A stretch of DNA of 64,000 nt, taken from positions 20,622,019 through 20,686,018 of the forward strand of contig CM073552.1 in NCBI GenBank assembly GCA_037074615.1, given 5' to 3'. Shown here in pieces: positions 23,718 to 34,249 of this stretch. The stretch comes from Leucaena leucocephala. Its lineage: Eukaryota > Streptophyta > Magnoliopsida > Fabales > Fabaceae. Position 1 is the stretch's first letter, and each line of letters opens with the position of its first letter. The position numbers and the translations under genes were made by a program. The notes beneath the pieces were generated by a model that searched no databases, was not told where the DNA came from, and saw only the letters and a program-made list of their open reading frames with translations.

Positions 23718-23908
23718 TTTTTTTTTTTGGTTGCCCACCCGGTTCACCGGAACTTTGCCCCGACTACATCCGGATCCGACCCGCGTCGCGCACCTGGCTA
23801 TGGTGGGTGAGTCTCCCAACGGGGATTTTCTGCATTCGCCAACGCTCAAACTCGAGACCTCGCTTAAGCGATACCGCGCCGCTTACCACTCGTACCAACC
23901 CCATTGGT
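23718..23908 (-). mobile_element. tRNA-type SINE with 17-bp target duplication
   Basis: Copy A carries 191 bp absent from copy B, flanked by TCTATTTGCGAAGATTT at 23,701-23,717 and 23,909-23,925. Read on the minus strand it starts ACCAATGGGGTTGG, has an A-box-like TGGTACGAGTGG and a B-box-like GGTCTCGAGTTTGAGC about 30 bases later, is GC-rich, and ends in a poly-A run. These are the hallmarks of a pol III-transcribed SINE. It interrupts the TIR relic. Confidence 0.9.
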
Positions 23909-23984
23909 TCTATTTGCGAAGATTTGAGAATGCTTTGAGTAATTATTTGCATTTGCCAAGATCTGATGATTCCATTTCTCAGTT

Positions 23985-24222
23985 TTATAAGATCTCTTCA
24001 GAGTTTGTCTGAATAATAAAGATGTTTTTTACCCATTTTAACCATTTCTCTCTCATCATTTTACTCATTATTACTCTCTCATTTAACTACTATAAATGAG
24101 GGTATATTTAGAAAGAAAGAAAAATTATCTCCTATATATTTATTATTTTTAATTAATTTTAACTAATTTTTTAAATAACACAATTCGGTTAAAATGACCC
24201 TATATTTTGGGATAGAAGGAAT
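23985..24222. mobile_element. Truncated Stowaway-like MITE (copy A)
   Basis: The right inverted end (TATTTTGGGATAGAAGGAAT) is present. The left end, seen in copy B at 48,617, has been deleted here. Confidence 0.75.
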
Positions 24223-24629
24223 ACCTTCTTATCACATATAACTTTAATAATATTTCTCTTTTTGAATCATCCCACTTGTATTCTATTTAAAATTTTTCTA
24301 TATGTATAATTGATCATAGATAACTGAACTTTGACACATGTGGGATGATATACCGTACATTTTTTTAAAAAAAAATCTAACCTTCTTTCCCGTACATTTT
24401 TTTTAAAAAAAAATTCTAATCTTCTTTCCCATTCTTATTCCCATTCCCGTTTCTATTCCCTTAAAGTTCATTTTGTGTACTAAACGTGGCCTAAAATTAC
24501 CCTCCAAACCCAAACACCATAAGGCCGATAGCTCCTTAAAATTTCTCAACCTAACGGTGCATGCTGGGTTTTCAGGTTAAGTTTAGCATATTACATGGAA
24601 AACACCACACAAAAAAAAAAGGTTTTATT

Positions 24630-24790
24630 CACTACAACAAATTAAAATAAGTATATTAGCGATAGAGAATTCTGTTGCCAATCAAGGAAAAATCCATCGC
24701 AACTATTTCATTAACGAATTTTGCAAAACAACATTCATTTTTCTGTAGCAGCTATTTATATGCTTGAATGGGTTCTAGCAAAAGATGAGT
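24630..24790. mobile_element. CACTA/MITE terminal fragment (copy A)
   Basis: Starts CACTACAACAAATT and continues with TTAGCGATAGAG and CCATCGCAACTA phrases, typical of a plant CACTA-type end with GCGAC-like subterminal repeats. The same fragment lies at 49,263 in copy B, so it predates the duplication. Confidence 0.6.
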
Positions 24791-27072
24791 AGAACTATTT
24801 CTTATTGAAAGTATGAGTTTTGGTTAATCAAAATATATAGAAATTGAACATTTCTTATGTTGTGAATATATAACATATCTTTTTTCATAACACCTACATC
24901 GATTCATTTTAATCTAACTCTAATTCTTATTTGCCACCAGTGACCAAGAAGTAATTAATAACCTTATTGCAAAAGCCATATCACAAGTAGGGTTGCAATC
25001 ACGTGTGAAAGAAATGCTTCACCGATTGATGGTGAAGCTCTTCTACAAAAGCAACTTCTCTCAGATATTCAAGTGAATCGTATGAAGGAAGAAGAACCTA
25101 TCAGATGAGCCCTAATTGTCCTTGATGATATAAATCAAGTAGGCCAACTCACTAAACCTTGTGGAAATAGAGAGCAGTTCGGTAAAGGGAGTTTGATTTT
25201 CATTACAATAAGAAATTCTATTATTAAGTATCTAGTTTTAGAATACATGATTGTCCCTCCTAAAAAAGGTGTCTACTCAATCACTTGATTGACATATCAT
25301 ATAAAGTGAAGAAGTTGGATGATAGTGAGGCTCTTTACCATTTTGGTTGGCATATATTTAAAAACTTCGGTGCAACAAATGATTTTGTGAACCTTTCTAG
25401 GAAAGTAATTATTTTATGTAAAGGGCTGCCATTGATTTGCTATACAAGATATTGGGATGAGAATCGCTAGAAACAAGCCAAAATTCACATATATCTATGA
25501 TTTATTCTCAAGTTTTAGAGGTTAGGGTACGGCGTAAATAATTTGCTACCCACCTTTAGATTGCTCTAAAACAAGCAAGAATCGAGATCTTCATGGAAGA
25601 AGAAGGGATTGCAAGGCGAGAACATATTTCAGTTGGTGCTTGCAGGAATTAGGGAAGGTAATGGAGTGTTACAAAACAACTGATCAAGAGGTTTTTCCGA
25701 TATTCTATGATGTGCAACCATGCATCTTATGTTCTCAAGCAAAAAATGTCTTTAGAAAAGTACGGGAAAAGCTTATAACGAGACTCTCAAGTAGTGAATG
25801 TAAGAGATTGATAAACAATTTGAAGAGAGTCATTATGAACGCTACCAACTCATCATGGTGCAATATGCAAAACTATAGGTAAAGCAGCTATTTTTTTTAT
25901 TTATTATTTAAAAATGGCCAAATTCCTTAAGTTTGTTCTTTTATATATGTGTTGAATTCCTTAATTTTTTTTGTATAAAGTAGAATGATCACCTTGAAGT
26001 ATTTTTCTTTCTCAGTAACACTCACTATCATAAAGTTTTTTTTGTGCACTCAGCACCCTATTACTCATTTCTTGTTTTGGCCAACTCTACAGACTACATG
26101 CATATTGTTGTCATAGTTTTGTACCGTGCATTGTAATGATTATCGGTAGAATTCTTGTAATCTGATTTCTTCTTGTTGTCAGAACTGAGGCTGAGTTACT
26201 TGACGATGCTGTTAAAGCTATTTACAATGAAATGGGACCAAAGTATGGAAGCAGGATAATGCTCAAGTTTATTTGCAAGAACAACTTTTTTATTTATAGG
26301 AAAGCTACTAACCTTTTTGTTTCAGTTCCTTTATTTATACAACTGTTGTTGGACCCAAGGTGCTATACGTAAAATATTTTTGCATGGACAATGTGATGAG
26401 GCAGAGCCATTATCTCTGAGTCTTCTGAAGACAAGACAACATCTGTATATCCTTTTGGTGTCTTAGTATCGAACCAGACAAATGCTACTATTGAACTCTT
26501 TCAAAAAGATGCAACAAGTGCCTCAAATGATGAAGATAATTAAGTGGCAAGACATAATTTCTAATTTGGAACTTGGTAACGAAGTGTAAGTTATAGTCAC
26601 TTTTGCATGTGGATTGAGAGTGAAAAATACAATTGATGTTAGCAACAGAATCATGTATTGAATGTCTCTAACATGCTGGAGCCAAGTTAATAACTCAGTA
26701 TAGGGGAAAGAGTTTTCCAAGCACAGTGTGATTTTTATCTCTGTTTCTTTATGATAATTAAAAAAAAAACAGAGGTAAACAGAGAATCATGTATTTGTCT
26801 GGCTTCACTTGCAGTAGTGTTATTATACGTTCAATGCGCATGTCTGAATCATTGGTTCTGTTAGAAAATGCATTACAGAGACTAAACTTCCCCCTTACAA
26901 TATATTTTCCTACAATGCAAACTCTGCAATTATTAGTATTACAGGAATATCAAGTGTTCACGAAAACCGTACCATACTAAGACAAGAACCATGTAAAATA
27001 CATGTACCAGGGCAACCACAATAGTTACCCATAACATGAAAAGTAATACGTGCGAGTTCAACTGGATTTCTC

Positions 27073-28106
27073 TCACTTAAGAAAAGTTGCCGTGGCAAAC
27101 ATCAACATGCAAACAAGGAAGGCAGAGATAGTGAAGTACCAAGTGATAGTTGAAGGCAAAAGCATACCCATTATTCCAAAGAATCCAAACGAACCAATCA
27201 GAAACGCAGCCTTTTGCATCTTCTTGGCAATCGCATGCCTTTTCTTATGTAACACAATGGCAGTTGAAGAAACAGAGAAGGCAAGTGCAGAACAAGCCAC
27301 CACAACATAAATCATGAGCTGGTTATGGTTTGTTTGGGATGAAACAGCAAGATTAGTAAGAGCAGATGCAAGTTCAACAGCAAAAACTGTGAAGCCTAGC
27401 TTGTTGTCTTCGTGTGGTGGTGATTCATAAGGGGGCGTAGGCATATTATCAATGGTGTGATGACTATCACTTTCCATGGTAGAAGAAACAGAGGAATTTG
27501 GAGGAGCAACAGTAGTATTGGTAGAATTGTTTGGGATAGGTGCTGTTGAGGACAAGCTATTGGAATCATCAGAATTGATTATGGCAGCAACATTAAGATC
27601 TGGAATTGGCTCTTCATGCACACCATCACTCTGCAACTCCTCCAACTTGGTTCCTGTACATGAAAATGCTTCCAAGAATAACTAAACAGACCTATAGAAC
27701 AGTGATGACAATATATATATATATATATACTTGTAAACTGATAGAAACTTAATGAATTTAAACTAATGAATTACAGTGAAATTGAGATGCAAAATAATAC
27801 TATCACTATCAAATGGATAAAAATAACTAGTCTGACATACATATGAAAGACAAAGAACACAGCCTACCTCAATTTTACAGGAGTTATTAAGAGCCTAAAA
27901 GTTCAATTGGCAATGTGTCACACCATTTCTTAACAAGATAGATAAAAATGTAAAAACTTTACCTTGGATTCAGTGGAAGCAGTTAGAGCATATGAACGCA
28001 GTAGTTTAGGTAGAGTGAATGATGATGAACAGAAGGAGTATTTGACTGAAGATATGAAGATGGTGGTAGCAAATATCTGATGGGACTTGAGAGTTTGCAT
28101 CTCCAT
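27073..28106 (-). CDS. Gene X, copy A: unrecognised four-helix membrane protein
   Basis: I do not recognise the family. Exon 1 is 28106-27963 (48 codons from ATG, N-terminus MEMQTLKSHQIFATT, basic and hydroxylated, possibly a targeting peptide). Its donor AAG|GTAAAG joins in phase 0 to an acceptor CTGTTTAG at 27,682. Exon 2 runs 27681-27073. After an acidic and then a Ser/Thr/Asn/Pro-rich stretch come four hydrophobic segments: LGFTVFAVELASALTNLAV, LMIYVVVACSALAFSV, AAFLIGSFGFFGIMGMLL and WYFTISAFLVCMLMFA. A CT-rich leader lies just upstream (28,230-28,270). The total is about 250 residues. Copy B at 51,318-52,347 has the same structure and is also open, unlike every neighbouring gene. It could be the 3' part of a larger transcript with gene Y. 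Confidence 0.65.
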
Positions 28107-28964
28107 CGGAGGCTTTTGACTCTTCTCATTTTGCAGGCCTTTTTAATCAGTCCTTTGCTTTATCAGAGAATAGGTATGTTTTGCAGTACTGATCATGCAC
28201 TGATGATGTCAAGTGGATCGTTTGAAGTTTGAAGACAAAATAGAGTGAGAGAGAGGAAAATAGAGAGGAATCCAAACTGTGGCATACCTCGCCTTTTCTC
28301 TCTATCATCACTTTAAAACAAATGTACTTCAAAGAATGCAAGCTGTGGCATTGTTAAGTATCAGTGTCTTAAATTATAAAAGAAATAATAATTCATAAAC
28401 ATATATAGGAAGACAAAATTAGTAGCTATGGCAAAATACCGACTAAAAATTAAATTTTTCACCATGTAAATGCATGCATATACATGTATGTGTGTGTATG
28501 TGTATGAAAATTGATAACTACACAAGTAGCATATATATATATATATAAGTGTAAATTTGTTAGTATTTGTTTTCAAGTGTTGATTAGACCTTTGACCACC
28601 TGAGTTTGCCCCAAATTATTAGTTTAGCAAATCCTTAACTGAATTTAGGGAAAGGGATTGAGCTGCCAAACTATTATGCATAATTTAAAGTATCGGCCAA
28701 CTTACTACCTAGCTGTTCTTTAGTGGTTAGTTTTCTCGGATACTATGGTAAACTACAAGATAAAACGATTTATTCTTGAATAAATTATTTTTGATAGACA
28801 TATTTTGGGTTGGGTTGTGGGGAGGGGGCTAAGAGAACAAATTAAAGTACAATTCTATAATCCGTTTCTAAGCATCTAATAAAGCAGGAAAAGCATGACA
28901 AATATGAGCCAAATTAGGAAAACATAGCGAAAGAAGACAAACTAAAGAAAGTATATATGTATAC

Positions 28965-29404
28965 CTCTTGCACGATAAAGATCAAAGGCTTTACTTTAGA
29001 TCTTCAGATTAGAAATGTTTCAAATGAAGAATGTGACTTTATGCGTTTACTGTGGTGAGAAATAGATGTAGCAGCATCGATCCTCATGCCTCTCTGAGGT
29101 GAGTCTCTTTGTGGCTCTAGTAATATCACCCGTTTGAACATATTATGCTTGAATAATCATGGCATAATATATACAAATGTTGGGCTAGCTGGTTATGTTT
29201 AAAGCAACCCAAGATTAAATTTTGTTTATACCACGAACCGTTTATATCAACAGATCTATCAGTACATGACATAAGAAAAGTAAAATGTGAAAAAGAAACC
29301 ATACCAAGTGATGTTTTTGCAGTCTCCTTGGTAACTTGAGGATCAGAAATATGCATTCTGATAAGATCTTCGCAAGGTTGAGGCATGTTCTGCTCAGGAT
29401 CCAT
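28965..29404 (-). pseudogene. Gene Y, copy A: exon 1 with internal deletion
   Basis: The start at 29,404 (MDPEQNMPQP) continues to donor ACTTG|GTATGG at 29,305. Compared with copy B, about 70 codons are missing between M and PEQ/SEQNMPQP. A possible further exon ends at a GCAAGAG|GTATAC donor near 28,965. The function is not recognised. A longer call beginning MRASM would start at a TTG. Confidence 0.55.
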
Positions 29405-29419
29405 GGAAGCTCTCAAAGA

Positions 29420-30600
29420 ATGGTGAAGAAGAAGGGTGCGTAATCAAAGGGAGATAGGGAGAAGAGAGAGCTTGCAAGTATGAAGCTGATGGGGTGCTTT
29501 TGTGAGTATGTTAGAATACTTCAAGAATAAAGCAATAATGGATTGGAAAGAAGGCGATCACGGGAAGTAATTTTAATTATTATTTAGGAGAATCTTTAAC
29601 CTACATAACATGACTCTCGAGAGTTGACCATTTAATTCTTATTAGAAGACATCAAATGGAAGTTATTTTAATTATTATTATTTTTATTTTATCTTTGTTA
29701 TTAATTATTATAAGACATCAAATGGAGAGAATATATAGTATAAAATATATGCAGGGATAAATTTAGAAAAAGTTATTAGTTTAAGATAAAATTAGTAATT
29801 TAACTATATTTCTTTTCTTGATATATGATAATTAGTTAGGGATGTCCTACAATAAAAATGAGATGGAATATATATATGCAACTATTTTTGTTTCTGAAAG
29901 TGTCAAGGATAGAAATGCTTTCCCACGTGAGTCACGTATAATTCCCAATTTCAAAGAAATTTGAATTGCTGCGATTCACATTATCATTTGACATTTCAAG
30001 GAAATATAGGGAGTACTTGAGATCAATAATTGGAGTTGAATGGTGGATGTAGAAAGATCTATGCACTCCCTTACCTGCCTTAATTGCCACCCCGAAAATT
30101 GCGGGAGTTTTGTCGTCATACAATTATTTCCCACTTGTTAGATCCACACACTTGGAGGCCGTAATGAATTCCTCTTTTATTCGTTTTTTACAGTTACAGC
30201 TCTCTTCTTGTCTGGGTCCGTTACTCTCATCTAACTTGACTTTTAACTTGAAGCTTCTATTTGACCGAACCAACCTAACATCGGATCATTGAATTTTGTG
30301 CATGCAGTAAAACTTGCAATCACCCAAAACATAATTTCTGTTTTCTTTTTAAAGTAAAGGGGCAGAACTTATTCGTATTTTTGCTACAATTTTATTTTCC
30401 AAACAGTGACCAATGGAAGATGAAGGAAGAAGAAAAAGGGAAATTACACTACATTATCTGTAAAAGATAACCACAAATGGGAGAATATATATAATCATTT
30501 ATGTATAACTATGCATATTGATTAGTTTTAATTCTGAAATGAAATATACTGACTTCATAAAAAAGTGTTGCAGCAAAGAATGGAAGAAAGTTTCGAAATT
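29420..30600. other. Intergenic DNA with no supported gene
   Basis: Shared with copy B near 53,880-55,260. A 40-codon open stretch (FYIHHSTPIIDLKYS, minus, 29,932-30,060) occurs in both copies but I cannot assign it. Confidence 0.5.
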
Positions 30601-32140
30601 TCAAATTTTCATTGCCTTTCTTGGCCTGATAGATGGATGTGACTCATCCTCCTCATATTTGTGCTTGGAGCCAGCTAAATTTGTAGTTTCGGATAATAAA
30701 GGCCCCATCTGTTCATCAAATGACTCCTCATATATCAAGTACACAACTATTTTCTTCACAGAAAATACATTCCCAAAAACTAGTATCACCTCTACTTGGT
30801 CATCAGAATCTAGATTTGATATCATTTCCTTCCTCTCTACTTCCATGGATTTTAGTTTGTCTTTATTGTAGAGCAAAGTCGTTGCCTTTATATAATTTAT
30901 GATCATTAAGCTAATTAATTCACATGCTTTGTTACCCAATCACATGAGGGGAAATATATACCACAAATAATCATCTTTTTTAAATGATCATCACTGTTAA
31001 CTAGAGAGGCACTTCAAATTTTACAAAAGCCCCTACACCCTTAAATGTTAGCTAATAGGGTTAATTGCTGTGTGGGAGAATACAATCATCACTATACTTT
31101 GAAAGATTCAATCCCTACACAATAATATACACACAGCCTCTAATTTAACTATATAATATGCATGCATAACTGTTCTTTTTAAAAGAAAGAAGAATCCAAT
31201 TAGAGAGACAGAACTGTAAAACATCACAAAAGACTTTGTTGTTTTGGTTTACTACCATGGATGCTGTTTAGTATATTCCACAAAATTGATGATATGATGG
31301 CATGCCCCCATGTGTTGGAATAAGAGGTAGGGGATTATTTGTTGGGGACATCCAAGACCAGAAGGGAGAAGGAATCACATGATGTGATAATCCTTCATGA
31401 TTACAAATAGATAGGTATGCAAGACTTTTTAATCTCGCTAAAGAAAAGGGTATTTGTGATGGTGTAATGTCTAGATCTATAGAAAGACATATAAAAGGAA
31501 TGTGAAGTAAAGAAGCTATGAAAAAAAAATCTAAAATAAAGATCTATCAAGAAGGCTGTAAAATATAAAATCCAATGAAAAATAGAGTAATATATTTACA
31601 TGTCCCAAATCCCTTTCATTCCACATCCACAAACTTTGAAGCTAATGCCAACAAATTAACTAAGCTTTTTGAGTACATATACTGACAAAAAAAATACAAA
31701 ATTACAATAATACTATATCACAGAAACTATTTATCATAATGCTAAAAATTTGAAGTATTTTAGTAAATTTTAAGAGAAACTAGGCTTTCTGTCAGCAATT
31801 TGCATTTTTTTTATTTCTTAATTTTTTGTAGTTATGGTTCAAACAGCCAACAAACTAAGTATTAATTTTACATACCTGAGATTCCTTCCACACTTATTTG
31901 CGGTTGCTGTATTCTAAATCAATAGCAACTAATATCTTTTGATAAAAGTTGCTAGGAATGTATTTTACGGGAAAGCCATGCCAACAAAGCTATTTGAGCT
32001 CTCTACTGATGTATCTATAGTCTCCTCTAAGTTGCATATTGTCAAAAAAGTCTCTTCATCTTTTTAAATGCTTCTGTCCCAAAATGCATTTTTCCACCTT
32101 GTGACAACATCAAAGACAGTCGTTCAATAGCCTCTGTTCC
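30601..32140 (-). pseudogene. TNL 3' part, copy A: LRR start and C-JID, internally deleted
   Basis: Exon 32140-31876 follows a TTTTGCAG acceptor and encodes the LRR N-cap block (GTEAIERLSL, EAFKKMKRL, FPVKYIPSNFYQKILVAIDL, EYSNRK). Stops interrupt it (RELK*LCWHG and K*VW). The main LRR exon present in copy B (56,589-56,199) is gone: sequence jumps at 31,452 across about 450 bp. The C-terminal post-LRR domain is well preserved at 30,939-30,601 (TTLLYNKDKLKSMEVE, then VEVILVFGNVFSVKKIVVYL). The gene's NBS and TIR are absent because the duplication junction at 32,193 cuts it and MLO copy B follows. Confidence 0.85.
31150..31875. other. Intron and deletion region of TNL copy A
   Basis: Non-coding DNA between the remaining TNL exons. 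It aligns with copy B except for deletions of about 450 bp at 31,452 and about 130 bp near 31,210. Confidence 0.7.
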
Positions 32141-32548
32141 CTGCAAAAATGAAAGCATATTGAAACCCCAGCGTGCGCGCACTTGTGTTATTTTAAAGTC
32201 TTAGATTCGATTGTAACTTAGTCTCGAAACTTTGACTCTATACAACTCAATCATTATAATTTAACTATTTAAAATTTTAGTCCCTATACTTTTAGAAGAT
32301 AAAGTTTTGCATTTCATGAAACTTTGATACTAAAATTTTAAATAATCAAAATTATAAGAATCGAGTTGTACTAAGTTAAAGTTTAAGATTATTGCAGAAT
32401 TACAACGGAATCAAAACTACACGGATCAAAAGACTAATTTTTCCTACATTTCTTGTTTTGATGAAAAAGGGTAAGCTATTACATATATAGCTGAAGTGCC
32501 AAATCATACACACACACACACACGTTCACACGTTAATATATAACATAC

Positions 32549-33740
32549 CATTAACACTAAGTACGAAGAAGATAACCACAAAGATCCAAAGGTACCAACT
32601 GCAACAAAAAAAAAGTATGATCATGAGTACAGAATCAGTTGCCAGACATTATATAACTATAAGGCAAATAAGAAAGAAAGTCACAACTGATTACAAATTG
32701 AATCCCCATAAGAACTTACCTTATACCAAAAACTTGTTTAAAATCATCTTCAATGGCCTCTATCATGTGTTGGTGAAAAGTAACCTTGGGACTTGCCTTG
32801 CAATTCGAAAACAAAGAAATATACAAATCTTGATATTCCTACTCAAAAGAGCCTGTTTAATTATGATAGAGATTATCATTTTAGGCTAATAGTATTAAGA
32901 TTAAAGGAGTGAAAAGATATTTTATAAAATTAAGAGATTAAACTAAAATTTTATATAAAATCAGAAGAAGAAGGTGTACTTCTACCTTTTTAAAACTCAC
33001 CAATCTCAAGTGATGAAGGAATCATTTTCGATATTCACCGAGGGGGATAAGTACTAAAATCTAGATTATCTAAATTTAATTTATTTTCAAAAATTATTTT
33101 AATATATATCAATTAAAAATAAAGATAATTTTTTTAAAGTCAGTATTTAAAAAATAATTTTTTATTTAAGAATCAACCTTAAAATTTAAAAGCTAAACTA
33201 TTAAAATTATATTTAGACTATGCAAATCCCACAACAAGGTTGCAATGTTACCTTATTAGCACAATTTCCGGTTTTAGCAGCAGATGCAGACCCCACAGCA
33301 AGACGAAGACGAGAAATTTCATTAGAAGGTTTCCTCCAGCATGGAACCATATTACGGGTCAAATCAGGCGAAACGCAGATTTTTATGATCCTTTTTTCTG
33401 AAACCGTCAGAAGCAGCGATGAAAAACCCAACAGCATCAACTCTGAAAAAAAACTAAAACATATTTAAAATTTAATTAGCCAATGGATGGGAGAGAAAAA
33501 AAAAAACTTAAAACAATTATTAGAAGAAGATAAAGTAGAGAGCTTAGTTACTACAGAACCTTCTTTGACTTTCTGAAGAGCTTCGTTTAGGGCCTTCTTC
33601 TTCTTCTCGAGGAACACTCCGCCATAATAAAGACGACGTTCCACAGCAAATGAAACGGCGACGACGACTGTGTAAACGACAGCAATAACCCATGTTGGAG
33701 TGTATAAGTTCTTCTCTTCTTCCCCTCCTCCTCCAGCCAT
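32549..33740 (-). pseudogene. MLO-like gene, copy B (fragment)
   Basis: Exon 1 is 33740-33560 and exon 2 is 33442-33252, both open and nearly identical to copy A. The exons at 14,167, 13,964, 13,604 and 13,426 of copy A have no counterpart; a deletion near 32,865-32,880 removed them. Exons 32838-32720 (CKASPKVTFHQHM) and 32598-32549 (WYLWIFVVIFFVLSVN) remain with intact splice sites. Everything downstream is absent because the duplication junction lies in the next intron at 32,193. Joined exons would give a short protein lacking most transmembrane helices. Confidence 0.9.
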
Positions 33741-33861
33741 TCTCTCTCTCTAGCTCTCTCTCTCTCTCTATCATCTTAGCTTCTTGCTGCTCTATGGATT
33801 CTCTGCACTATGTCACTCCCACGCTTTAATTATCCATATATGTATTGTTTTCCTTTATTAG

Positions 33862-34249
33862 TCATATGAGAGCGTCGCGAGCGGGTATAGATTCAGGGTT
33901 AATGGGATATATACATATCCAGCCAGTCTATATGAATGGTGAGTTAAATATCCTACTTTTGGATTGTGGATCAACTTAACCTTTTTCCTATAACTTGTAT
34001 ATAAAAAAGGGGACTAATTTAACTCAGTTGAACTAACTATATTACGTAAGTGGTGATGACTTGATTCCATTAAAGAATAAATCATAGAGAAATGAGAACG
34101 AAAAGATCCAGCAAATTGCATATTGATCTTGTTTTTGGTCACTCAGAATAAAGGGAAAAAAAGAATACAAAACCATCACATCACACATCTCTTTCCACTT
34201 GGAATATGCTCCTCACAGATTTCTTTGGAATATGCTCCTCACAGATTTC
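33862..34249. other. ~390-bp insertion specific to copy B
   Basis: Copy A has one CTTTACTTAGTCAAAAAG. Copy B has CTTTATTAGTCA, then about 390 bp, then CTTTTACTTAGTCA, like a target duplication of about 12 bp. The insert contains a 26-bp tandem pair (TTGGAATATGCTCCTCACAG) at 34,199-34,250. No coding sequence or transposon signature was seen. Confidence 0.55.

Larger units (their letters stand above)
23387..26620 (+). pseudogene. TIR-NBS-TIR NLR relic, copy A
   Basis: In + strand order: a divergent TIR starting at ATG 23,387 (SFDQYDVFLTFFNG, then LLENCFKDAGFKAFF), out of frame after about 60 codons; DNA at 24,940-25,460 encoding NBS pieces (ALIVLDDINQVGQL for kinase-2, KGSLIFITIRNS for RNBS-B, VKKLDDSEALYHFGWHIFK, VIILCKGLPL for GLPL) with stops between; a second TIR piece at 25,560-25,880 (ARIEIFMEEEGIARREHIS, WCLQELGKVMECYK, VFPIFYDVQP) ending at a TAG|GTAAAG donor; a short exon at 26,182 (TEAELLDDAVKAIYNEMG) as in the start of an NBS; and a post-LRR C-JID-like relic near 26,400-26,620 (ATIELFQKDATSA). 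A P-loop and LRRs are not visible. A SINE interrupts the first TIR. Confidence 0.85.
12587..32193. repeat. Tandem segmental duplication, copy A
   Basis: This block aligns in order and orientation with 32,193-57,456: MLO exons, intergenic DNA, the + strand NLR relic, genes X and Y, and the TNL 3' part. It begins at TTAAAGTCTTGATTCG (12,587); the same phrase restarts at 32,193. After removing the copia element and its extra TSD the unit is about 14.9 kb. Copy A alone has the copia element, a SINE, and deletions in gene Y exon 1 and in the TNL LRR exon. Confidence 0.93.

Noticed and set aside
29932..30123. Short open stretch FYIHHSTPIIDLKYS present in both copies
   Set aside because: Conserved only as part of the recent duplication. 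No splice context or family recognised, so it is mentioned but not called a gene.
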